A stretch of DNA of 64,000 bases from Burkholderia metallica (GTDB lineage: Bacteria; Pseudomonadota; Gammaproteobacteria; Burkholderiales; Burkholderiaceae). Positions 54,678-62,694 of the stretch are shown here, piece by piece. Where the stretch lies: the NCBI RefSeq assembly GCF_902832845.1, contig NZ_CADFDB010000001.1, positions 1-64,000 of the forward strand, written 5' to 3'. The notes beneath the pieces were generated by a model, which was not told the origin of the DNA, did not search any database, and saw only the letters and a program-made list of their open reading frames with translations. The position numbers were made by a program, and so were the translations under genes. The first letter of the stretch is position 1, and each line of letters starts with the position of its first letter.

Positions 54678-56263
54678 GCACCGCGTCGCCGCTTCACGAC
54701 GGGCCCGTCGCGCCGTCCGCGTTCGACGCGCCGGCCCCGGCTACACAGCCGGTGCGCGGCATCCGGCTCGCGCTGCTGACGTTCGCGCTGTCGCTCGCGA
54801 CCTTCATCGAGGTGCTCGATTCGACCGTGACGAACGTCGCGGTGCCGGCGATCTCCGGCAGCCTCGGCGTATCGAACAGCCAGGGCACCTGGGTGATCAG
54901 CTCGTATTCGGTCGCGGCCGCGATCGCGGTGCCGCTGACGGGCTGGCTCGCACGCCGCGTCGGCGAGTTGCGGCTGTTCGTCGGCGCGGTGCTGCTGTTT
55001 ACGCTGACGTCGCTGCTGTGCGGGCTCGCGCGCGACCTGCACGTGCTCGTGATCTGCCGCGCGCTGCAGGGGCTGTGTTCGGGGCCGATGGTGCCGCTGT
55101 CGCAGACGATCCTGCTGCGCACGTTCCCGCCGGACAAGCGCACGATCGCGCTCGCGCTGTGGGCGATGACGGTGCTGCTCGCGCCGATCTTCGGGCCGGT
55201 GGTCGGCGGCTGGATCGTCGACAACTTCTCGTGGCCGTGGATCTTCCTGATCAATCTGCCGATCGGGCTGTTCTCGTTCGCGGTCTGCACCGCGATGCTG
55301 CGCCCCGACGCGCAACGCGGCGAGGCAGGCCCGATCGACGTGCCGGGCATCGTGCTGCTCGTGATCGGCGTCGGCTCGCTGCAGGCGATGCTCGATCTCG
55401 GCCACGATCGCGGCTGGTTCGGTTCGCCGCTGATCGTCACGCTGGCGGTGGTCGCGGCGCTGTCGATCGTGTCGCTGCTGATCTGGGAGGCGGGCGAAGC
55501 GCATCCCGTCGTCGACCTGAGCCTGTTTCGCGATCGCACGTTCTCGTTCTGCGTACTGATCATCTCGCTCGGGATGATGAGCTTCTCGGTGGTCGGCGTG
55601 GTGTTTCCGTTGTGGATGCAGGCCGTGATGGGCTACAACGCGTTCCACGCGGGGCTCGCCACGGCGTCGCTCGGCGTGCTCGCGCTGGTGTTCTCGATCC
55701 TCGTCGGGCTGCATGCGCACCGCTTCGACGCGCGCGTGCTCGCGACCTTCGGCTTCCTCGTGTTCGCGGCCGTGCTCGCGTGGGATGCGCATTTCACGCT
55801 GAAGATGACGTTCGCGCAGATCGCCGCGCCGGGGCTGATCCAGGGGATCGGGCTGCCGTGCTTCTTCATTCCGCTGACGGCCGCGACGTTGTCGCGCATT
55901 CCGGACGACCGGCTCGCCGCCGCGTCGAGCCTGTCGAACTTCCTGCGCACGCTGTCGGCCGCGTTCGGCACCGCGATGAGCGTGACGCTGTGGGACAACC
56001 GCGCGACCTATCACTACGACGTCGTGTCGCAATCGGTCACGCATGCGTCGGCGAACACGCAGCGCTTCGTGCACACGCTGAACGCGATGGGCGTGGACGG
56101 TGTGCGCGAGCTGACGACGCTGCACCAGGTCGTGATGCAGCAGGCGTACATGATGGCCACCAACGACATGTTCTGGATGGCGAGCATGACGTGTCTCGCC
56201 CTCGCGGCGATGATGTGGCTGACGCGCCCGAAGCGCGGCGCGGCGGCGTCGTTCGGGCATTGA
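54674..56263 (+). CDS. DHA2-family MFS efflux pump (rhamnolipid operon)
   Basis: Fourteen-helix drug:H+ antiporter of 529 residues (EmrB/QacA type). The motifs LDSTVTNVAVPAI in helix 1, GWLARRVGELRLF after helix 2 and the motif-C-like GPVVGGWIVDNFSWPWIFLI are intact. It lies between rhlB and rhlC, and the operon also has an HlyD-like adaptor and an outer-membrane channel, so the three would form a tripartite exporter for rhamnolipids. The substrate is inferred from context. Confidence 0.9.
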   Translation: MSTASPLHDGPVAPSAFDAPAPATQPVRGIRLALLTFALSLATFIEVLDSTVTNVAVPAISGSLGVSNSQGTWVISSYSVAAAIAVPLTGWLARRVGELRLFVGAVLLFTLTSLLCGLARDLHVLVICRALQGLCSGPMVPLSQTILLRTFPPDKRTIALALWAMTVLLAPIFGPVVGGWIVDNFSWPWIFLINLPIGLFSFAVCTAMLRPDAQRGEAGPIDVPGIVLLVIGVGSLQAMLDLGHDRGWFGSPLIVTLAVVAALSIVSLLIWEAGEAHPVVDLSLFRDRTFSFCVLIISLGMMSFSVVGVVFPLWMQAVMGYNAFHAGLATASLGVLALVFSILVGLHAHRFDARVLATFGFLVFAAVLAWDAHFTLKMTFAQIAAPGLIQGIGLPCFFIPLTAATLSRIPDDRLAAASSLSNFLRTLSAAFGTAMSVTLWDNRATYHYDVVSQSVTHASANTQRFVHTLNAMGVDGVRELTTLHQVVMQQAYMMATNDMFWMASMTCLALAAMMWLTRPKRGAAASFGH

Positions 56264-56273
56264 GGAGAGCAAC

Positions 56274-57212
56274 ATGACGACACTCGGCGCACTCGTGATC
56301 CTGTATCACCCGAGCAATGCGCAGCTCGACGCGCTCCGCGCATGGCGGCACGCGTGCGACGCACTGCTCGTCGTCGACAACACGCCGCAGCCCGACGCGC
56401 GCGCCCGCGCGCTGTGCGCGCGCGAAGGCATCGCGCTGCTGCATCACGGCAATCGCGGCGGGATCGCGGGCGCCTATAACGCGGGCCTCGCGGCGCTGTT
56501 TCGCGACCACGTCGATGCGGTCGCGCTGTTCGACCAGGATTCGTCGGTGCCGGCCACGTATTTCTCCGCGATGCGCGAGGTCTGCGCGGGGCTCGCGGGG
56601 CGCGCGTTCCTCGCCGGCCCGCGCATCTTCGACGAGAACGCGCGCAGCTTCCTGCCCGAACTGTCGACCAACGGGATCGGGCTGCGCCGCCTGCGCATCG
56701 AGCCGGGCGCGCCGCTGCAGCGCTGTGCGTTCCTGATTTCGTCGGGCTGCGTCGTGTCGCGCGACGCGTTCGACGTGCTCGGCCGCTTCGACGAAACGCT
56801 GTTCATCGATCACGTCGATACCGAATACAGCTTCCGCGCGCTGTCGCGCAACGTGCCGCTCTATGTCGTGCCGTCGCTGGTGCTGCCGCACCGGATCGGC
56901 GCGAAGCAGCGTCACGCGATCGGCCCTTTTGAAATGACGTCGATGAATCATTCGTGGCAACGGCGCTACTACAGCGCACGCAATGCGGTGCAGCTCGGGA
57001 TGCAGTACGGGCTGCGCTTTCCGGTGGCGATCGTGCCGAACCTGCTGACCGTGTGGCAGGTCGTGCAGATCGCGCTCGTCGAGCGCGACAAGCGCGCGAA
57101 GCTCGCCGGCATCCTGTTCGGCGTCGCGGACGGCCTGTTCGGCAGGCTCGGCCCGGTCGAACGCACGCGGCCGCGTCTGGCCGCGCGTGCGCAGCGCATT
57201 CAGCAGGGATGA
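56274..57212 (+). CDS. rhlC: Rhamnosyltransferase 2 (RhlC)
   Basis: GT2-like GT-A glycosyltransferase of 312 residues that adds the second rhamnose to give di-rhamnolipid. It opens LGALVILYHPSNAQLDALRA; the metal-binding region is VALFDQDSSVPATYF, and FLISSGCVVSRDAFDVLGRF with FIDHVDTEYSFRA completes the active-site set. GAGAGCAAC precedes the ATG. The stop overlaps an ATG of the following lipoprotein gene. Confidence 0.92.
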   Translation: MTTLGALVILYHPSNAQLDALRAWRHACDALLVVDNTPQPDARARALCAREGIALLHHGNRGGIAGAYNAGLAALFRDHVDAVALFDQDSSVPATYFSAMREVCAGLAGRAFLAGPRIFDENARSFLPELSTNGIGLRRLRIEPGAPLQRCAFLISSGCVVSRDAFDVLGRFDETLFIDHVDTEYSFRALSRNVPLYVVPSLVLPHRIGAKQRHAIGPFEMTSMNHSWQRRYYSARNAVQLGMQYGLRFPVAIVPNLLTVWQVVQIALVERDKRAKLAGILFGVADGLFGRLGPVERTRPRLAARAQRIQQG

Positions 57213-57220
57213 GGGGCGCG

Positions 57221-59107
57221 ATGCGGCGTGTGAAAAAAGCGGCGGGGCCGGTGCGTCGCGTGAACGGCGGCTCGATGACGATCGTCGCCGCGGCGATGTC
57301 GCTGGCGTTGAGCGGATGCGTGCCGTCGGGCTTTCTGCCGTCGCTGTCGTTGCGCGCGCCGGCCGACGATGCGCTCGCGCACACGGCCGGCCCCGGCGTG
57401 AACGGCGCGTGGCCCGCGCCCGACTGGGTGAAGCAGTTGCAGGACCCGCAGCTCGACGCGCTGGTCGTCGAGGCGTCGCAAAACAACCCCGATCTGCAGG
57501 TCGCGCAGGCGCGGCTCAGGATCGCGCAGGCACAGCTTCAGCAGTTCGATTCGTTGACGGGGCTGACGGGCACGGCCGGCGCAACGGTCAGCCGTGCGCG
57601 GATGCCGAAGCCGGGCAACGACGTCGCCGACGTATCGGTGAGCGGCTATCGCGTACCGGTCGAGATCTTCGGCGATCCGAACACCTCGCCGTCGTCTGTG
57701 TTCATCGGGCTGACCTACCAGCTCGACCTGTGGGGGAAGAACCGCGCCGCGACGAAGAGCCTGATGTCGCTGCGCGAAGCGGCGCGGGTCGAGGCCGAGC
57801 AGGTGCGGCTCACGCTGGCGGTCGCGATCGTCACCGTGTATTGCCAGCTCGACCAGGCGTATGCGATGCAGGATCTGCTGCAGCAGAAGCTGAAGGTCAG
57901 CCAGCGCGTGACGACCGTGCTGCGCGAGCGCACCGCGCGCGGGCTCGACAACGCGTACGACGCGAGCGATGCATCGATCAAGCGCAGCAAGCTGCTCGCG
58001 CAGATCGCGCTGAACGATGAACAGATCAAGCTCGCGCAACTGCAGCTCGGCGTGCTGTCGGGCCGCGGCCCCGAGCGCGGGCTCGCGCTGCAGCGGCCGC
58101 GCGTCGGCGCGTTCGCGGGCGGCGCGCTGCCCGCGCGGCTGCCGGCCGATCTCCTGGGCCGCCGGCCCGACATCGTCGCCGCGCGCTTGCGGGTCGAAGC
58201 CGCGTTCGCGAATGCCGATTCGACACGCGCGCAGTTCTATCCGGACGTGAACCTCGTCGCGCTCGGCGGCGTGTTCGCACTGACGCCCGCTTCGCTATTC
58301 TCGCGCGACGCGCTCGCCGGCTCCGTCGGCCCGGCGATCTCGCTGCCGGTGTTCGATCGCGGCCGGCTGAAGGCGAAGCTCGGCGCGGATGTCGCGCAGG
58401 CCGACGTCGCAATCGGGCTGTACAACAAGACCGTCGACGATGCGCTCGGGCAGGTCGCGCAGATCGTCACGTCGCTGCAGACGTCGCAGACGCTCGTCGC
58501 GCAACAGCAGGACGCGGTCGCGGCCGCGCAGAAGATCGTGGAGATCGCGACCGACCGGCACCGGCGCGGCGTGCTGATGCAGAAGGATGTGGACGTCGCG
58601 GATCTCACACTGATCGACGAGCGCGCGCAGATGATCGCGTTGCTCGGCCGGCAGCGGACGCTGCGCGTCGGGCTGATCGGCGCGCTCGGCGGCGGGTTCG
58701 ATGCAGGGGCGACGGTCGCGCAGGCGCCGGCACCGGCCGCGCATCGGGTACGCAGCGGGGCGGCGAAGCGGGGGGCTTCGGCGGTCGCGCCGGCCGTGGC
58801 TGCGGCTGTGGCGCCCGCTGCGACTGCTCCAGCCGTTGCTGCCGCCGCTGGCGCGACCCGATCGGCGGCAGGGCCTGCGATCGATTCGCGTGCGGGTAGC
58901 GCAAGCGCGCCGCAGCGCGTCGTCGCATCGAATACGGCGTCCGCACGGCGCGACGACGCGGCACGCACGCCGGCCGTCGCCGCGACGCTTCGCGGCACCG
59001 CCGTTCTCGCGCATACGGCGGCGGCAAATCCGGCGCCGAACCCGTCGGTGATACCGTCGATCCCCCTGTTCCAGCACGATCGTCTGATCGTCACGCAAAG
59101 CGACTGA
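57221..59107 (+). CDS. NodT-family outer-membrane efflux lipoprotein with long C-terminal tail
   Basis: TolC-like outer-membrane channel lipoprotein, 628 residues. The lipobox is LALSGC after an N-terminal Arg/Lys stretch. The two repeated efflux domains are evident (NPDLQVAQARLRIAQAQLQQ; RLPADLLGRRPDIVAARLRV). The normal family would end near LIGALGGGFD, at about residue 495; here an extra ~130 Ala/Pro/Ser-rich residues follow, of low complexity, ending IPLFQHDRLIVTQSD. The start taken has GAGGGG before it; an ATG four codons upstream overlaps rhlC. It partners the MFS and HlyD proteins of the operon. Confidence 0.87.
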   Translation: MRRVKKAAGPVRRVNGGSMTIVAAAMSLALSGCVPSGFLPSLSLRAPADDALAHTAGPGVNGAWPAPDWVKQLQDPQLDALVVEASQNNPDLQVAQARLRIAQAQLQQFDSLTGLTGTAGATVSRARMPKPGNDVADVSVSGYRVPVEIFGDPNTSPSSVFIGLTYQLDLWGKNRAATKSLMSLREAARVEAEQVRLTLAVAIVTVYCQLDQAYAMQDLLQQKLKVSQRVTTVLRERTARGLDNAYDASDASIKRSKLLAQIALNDEQIKLAQLQLGVLSGRGPERGLALQRPRVGAFAGGALPARLPADLLGRRPDIVAARLRVEAAFANADSTRAQFYPDVNLVALGGVFALTPASLFSRDALAGSVGPAISLPVFDRGRLKAKLGADVAQADVAIGLYNKTVDDALGQVAQIVTSLQTSQTLVAQQQDAVAAAQKIVEIATDRHRRGVLMQKDVDVADLTLIDERAQMIALLGRQRTLRVGLIGALGGGFDAGATVAQAPAPAAHRVRSGAAKRGASAVAPAVAAAVAPAATAPAVAAAAGATRSAAGPAIDSRAGSASAPQRVVASNTASARRDDAARTPAVAATLRGTAVLAHTAAANPAPNPSVIPSIPLFQHDRLIVTQSD

Positions 59108-60297
59108 TGCACCACGACAACCTTCACACCGCCGCGCCGCCGGCCGCGCTGAACGACCCGGCACTCGACGCGCGCCGCGCGACGCGCCGCAAGCGCTTCA
59201 TCGTGTTCTTCGCGATCGTGCTGGTGGCCGCGTTGGCATGGCTCGCGTACTGGCTGCTCAGCGACCGCTATTACGAAGACACCGACGACGCGTACGTCGC
59301 CGGCAGCATCGTCCAGGTCGCCGCGCAGATCCCGGGATCGGTGACCGACGTCGTGGTCGCCGATACACAGGCCGTGCGCGCCGGCCAGACGCTCGTGAAG
59401 CTCGACGACACCGAGGCGTCCGTCGCGTTCGCGCAGGCGAAGGCGCAGCTCGTGCAGGCCGTGCGGCAGGTCGCGAACGCGAAGATCTCGACCACGATGT
59501 ACGTCGAGGCCGTGAACGCGCGGCGCGCCGACCTGTCGCTCGCGCAGCGCGCGCTGGCCGCGCGCTCGGGCGCATCGGTCGAGATCGTCGCGCCCGAGGA
59601 GCTGGCGCGTGCGCGCGCCGCGGTGGCCGGCGCGCAGGCGAATCTCGCGGCCGCGCAGGCGCAGCTCGATGCGGCACGTGCGCTCGGCACCAGGTTGCCC
59701 GTCGACGAAAGCCCGGCCGTCGTGCAGGCGGCCGCGCAGTTCAAGCTCGCGTTCCGGAACCTGAAGCGCACGACGATCGTCGCGCCCGTCGACGGCACGA
59801 TCGGACAACGCTCGGTGCAGGTCGGCCAGCAGGTCGGGCCTGGCGTGCCGCTGATGTCGGTCGTGCAGTTGAACCAGCTGTGGATCGAGGCGAATTTCAA
59901 GGAAGGGCAGATCCGCCACATGCGCATCGGGCAGCCCGTCGAAGTCGTGTCGGATCTGTACGGCTCGCGCGTGACCTATCGCGGCCGCGTGCAGGGCTTC
60001 TCGGCGGGCACGGGCAGCGCGTTCTCGATGCTGCCGTCGCAGAACGCGGCCGGCAACTGGATCAAGGTCGTGCAGCGCGTGCCGGTCGTGATCGCGCTCG
60101 ATCCGCGCGATCTCGCCGCGCATCCGCTGCGCGTCGGGCTGTCGATGCGCGCGACGGTCGACACGCACGACCGCAACGGCCACGCGCTCGACAGCGAGCC
60201 GCCGACGCCTGCCGTCAGCACGCGCGTGCACGACGGCGTCGCGAGCGACGCGGAAAGCGCCGCCGCCGCGATCATCCGCGAGAATCAGGGCGGATAA
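59107..60297 (+). CDS. HlyD/EmrA-family membrane-fusion protein
   Basis: Periplasmic adaptor of 396 residues with one N-terminal membrane helix (IVLVAALAWLAYWLL region). TDDAYVAGSIVQVAAQIPGS is the EmrA-type lipoyl start; a long helical hairpin of Ala/Gln-rich heptads spans about 105-215, then TIVAPVDGTIGQRSVQVGQQ and LWIEANFKEGQIRHMRIGQP. It links the MFS pump to the outer-membrane lipoprotein. It shares one base with the preceding stop and is last in the operon. Confidence 0.93.
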   Translation: MHHDNLHTAAPPAALNDPALDARRATRRKRFIVFFAIVLVAALAWLAYWLLSDRYYEDTDDAYVAGSIVQVAAQIPGSVTDVVVADTQAVRAGQTLVKLDDTEASVAFAQAKAQLVQAVRQVANAKISTTMYVEAVNARRADLSLAQRALAARSGASVEIVAPEELARARAAVAGAQANLAAAQAQLDAARALGTRLPVDESPAVVQAAAQFKLAFRNLKRTTIVAPVDGTIGQRSVQVGQQVGPGVPLMSVVQLNQLWIEANFKEGQIRHMRIGQPVEVVSDLYGSRVTYRGRVQGFSAGTGSAFSMLPSQNAAGNWIKVVQRVPVVIALDPRDLAAHPLRVGLSMRATVDTHDRNGHALDSEPPTPAVSTRVHDGVASDAESAAAAIIRENQGG

Positions 60298-60313
60298 GGC
60301 GTGCTCCGAGAAA

Positions 60314-60342
60314 GGCAGGCCGGTCGCAAGGATCGGCCTGCC
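60314..60342 (+). terminator. Hairpin after the rhamnolipid operon
   Basis: GGCAGGCCG and its complement flank an 11-base loop 16 bases past the last stop. No T-run follows, so it is at best a weak or Rho-assisted terminator. Confidence 0.4.
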
Positions 60343-60562
60343 GGCGAGCGTCTCCCACCGCCCACACCGCGCGCAAAACCTGCCCGCCGCTTCCCGCCCG
60401 ACTTTCGTATTTCCGCCATCGATGTCGGCGTCGTTCAAACGCGTGTCGCGTTTGAGACATCGGCGCCCCTGCCTCCCGGACTACTCTCGAACAGCACGTT
60501 GCGCGTGCGCCGCATCGGCCGGCGCGCCGCGGCGCCATCCAACGAGACATGGAGACAATACG

Positions 60563-61759
60563 ATGAGCAGCAATCGAGGTGTCGTCTATCTTGGGCCGGG
60601 TCAGGTCGAAGTCCAGAAAATCGATTATCCGAAGATGGTCGATCCGAGCGGCCGCGCGATCGGCCACGGCGTGATCCTGAAAGTGGTCAGCACGAACATC
60701 TGCGGCTCCGACCAGCACATGGTGCGCGGCCGCACGACCGCGCCGGTCGGCCTCGTGCTCGGGCACGAGATCACCGGCGAAGTGGTCGAGATCGGCCGCG
60801 ACGTCGAGACACTGAAGCTTGGCGATCTGGTGTCGGTGCCGTTCAACGTCGCATGCGGCCGCTGCGCGATGTGCAAGGACACGCATACGGGCGTGTGCCT
60901 GAACGTGAACCCGTCGCGCGCCGGCGGCGCGTACGGCTACGTCGACATGGGCGGGTGGATCGGCGGCCAGGCCGAGTACGTGCTCGTGCCGTACGCGGAT
61001 TTCAACCTGCTGAAGTTCCCGGATCGCGACCAGGCGATGGCGAAGATCCGCGATCTGACCTGCTTGTCCGACATTCTGCCGACCGGCTATCACGGCGCGG
61101 TGAGCGCGGGCGTGAAGCCCGGCTCGACGGTCTATATCGCGGGCGCGGGCCCGGTCGGGATGGCGGCGGCCGCATCGGCGCGCCTGCTCGGCGCGGCCGT
61201 GACGATCGTCGGCGACATGAACGCGGAACGCCTCGCGCATGCGAAGGCGATGGGCTTCGAGACGGTCGATCTGTCGAAGGACGCGTCGCTCGGCGAGCAG
61301 ATCGAGCAGATTCTCGGCGTGCCCGAGATCGACTGCGCAGTCGACTGCGTCGGCTTCGAGGCGCACGGCCACGGTTCGTCGGGCCATGCGGAGGAAGCGC
61401 CCGCGACGGTGCTGAACTCGCTGATGGAAATCACGCGGCCGGCCGGCGCGATCGGCATCCCGGGCCTGTACGTGACGGACGATCCGGGCGCGAAGGACAA
61501 GGCTGCGCAGCACGGCAGCCTGAGCATCCGCTTCGGCCTCGGCTGGGCGAAGTCGCACTCGTTCTTCACGGGCCAGACGCCGGTGCTGAAGTACAACCGC
61601 AACCTGATGCAGGCGATCCTGTTCGACCGGCTGCCGATCGCGAAGATCGTCAACGTCGAAGTGATTTCGCTCGACCAGGCGCCGGAAGGCTACAAGAAGT
61701 TCGACGGCGGCGCGCCGCGCAAATTCGTCATCGATCCGCACGGGTTGCTGGCCGCGTGA
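60563..61759 (+). CDS. fdhA: Glutathione-independent formaldehyde dehydrogenase
   Basis: Zinc-dependent medium-chain dehydrogenase of 398 residues that oxidises formaldehyde with tightly bound NAD, needing no glutathione. The catalytic zinc ligands are Cys in STNICGSDQHM and His in GLVLGHEITGEV; structural-zinc cysteines are in ACGRCAMCKDTHTGVC. The Rossmann motif is AGAGPVGMAA. Length and the RGVVYLGPGQVEVQ start match the Pseudomonas putida enzyme. GGAGA lies ten bases before the ATG. It could remove formaldehyde made by methanol oxidation, but it is 50 kb from the dehydrogenase locus. Confidence 0.94.
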   Translation: MSSNRGVVYLGPGQVEVQKIDYPKMVDPSGRAIGHGVILKVVSTNICGSDQHMVRGRTTAPVGLVLGHEITGEVVEIGRDVETLKLGDLVSVPFNVACGRCAMCKDTHTGVCLNVNPSRAGGAYGYVDMGGWIGGQAEYVLVPYADFNLLKFPDRDQAMAKIRDLTCLSDILPTGYHGAVSAGVKPGSTVYIAGAGPVGMAAAASARLLGAAVTIVGDMNAERLAHAKAMGFETVDLSKDASLGEQIEQILGVPEIDCAVDCVGFEAHGHGSSGHAEEAPATVLNSLMEITRPAGAIGIPGLYVTDDPGAKDKAAQHGSLSIRFGLGWAKSHSFFTGQTPVLKYNRNLMQAILFDRLPIAKIVNVEVISLDQAPEGYKKFDGGAPRKFVIDPHGLLAA

Positions 61760-61792
61760 TGCGCTAACGTTCGACGCGCGCGACGCGTCGCG

Positions 61793-61829
61793 GAAAACGG
61801 GCGGTGCCGGAAACGGGCCGCCCGTTTTC
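61793..61829 (+). terminator. Terminator of fdhA
   Basis: A perfect 12-bp stem (GAAAACGGGCGG and its complement ending in TTTTC) around a 13-base loop lies 33 bases after the stop. The T-run at the 3' arm supports intrinsic termination. Confidence 0.75.
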
Positions 61830-61988
61830 ATTGGGCCGGTATGGTGATGAGGTGCGCGGCGCAGGCGCGCGCGCTGTCCGGCGCGCCGGCGAGTGTCGGT
61901 CGCGGCCATACGGAATCGTCGCGATGATCACCGCCCGTTGAGAAACCTTCCGCCGGCGACAGGCCGTGCATACGGCCCGATCGCACGC

Positions 61989-62591
61989 TCAGTGAGCGCG
62001 ATAGAGCTTCGCGAGGTCGGCGTTGCTGGCCGCCGCGCGCCGCGCATGCCGGGTGTGCAGGCTGACGCGGCGAATCGCATGCGTGCGGCGCGCCGTGTCG
62101 CGGTCGCCTTTCCAGTCCGCCACGCGAACGGCGTCGGTGCGCGCCCGGTCACGCGCGTGCAGCGTCGACGGCGCCGTGCGTGCAGCGGCCGTCCTCCGGG
62201 CGGATTCGACGGCATTCGCGCTGCCGCCGCCGCGTGGCGGATTGGTCGCGACCTGTGTGCCATCGATCGCATGAAACGGATACACGGGCACGGGCAGCAC
62301 GGGCAGCAACGCATCGTTCGATGCCTGCAATCCGGCTTTGGGTACGGGAGCGCCCGGCATACCGGGCTCGCGGCAAACGGGATCGGCCTTGCACGTGCGG
62401 TCGACCGCCACGTAGCCGCCCACCAGCAGCACGAGCGTCACGATGCTCAGGAGCGGCGCGCTGGATGCGCGTGGCCGCCGCAACGCGGCGTTGCGCAGCA
62501 TCCGCGCGATGCGCGACGACCACGTATCTAACGACGGCGGCGGTGCAGGTGCGGCGCGCGTCGTCGACGGTCGTTCGCGTGCAGTGCTCAT
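61989..62591 (-). CDS. Small single-pass membrane protein of unknown function
   Basis: A 200-residue protein with a cytoplasmic Arg/Pro-rich N-terminus, one membrane helix (about 45-63, LLSIVTLVLLVGGYVAV) and a periplasmic tail with two cysteines (TCKADPVC) and a Pro-rich stretch. The last 60 residues are very rich in Arg/Ala, and the true end of useful sequence is unclear. No domain is recognised. It lies between convergent fdhA and the MocR regulator. Confidence 0.5.
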   Translation of the reverse strand: MSTARERPSTTRAAPAPPPSLDTWSSRIARMLRNAALRRPRASSAPLLSIVTLVLLVGGYVAVDRTCKADPVCREPGMPGAPVPKAGLQASNDALLPVLPVPVYPFHAIDGTQVATNPPRGGGSANAVESARRTAAARTAPSTLHARDRARTDAVRVADWKGDRDTARRTHAIRRVSLHTRHARRAAASNADLAKLYRAH

Positions 62592-62694
62592 GGGATGCTC
62601 CGTGACGTCGGGGGCGCGGAACACGTTCGTCCGCGCGTACTTACCGCTTCATTTTTGGTCGCCGGCGGGTGAAACGCAAGGTGCATGCGGGGTG

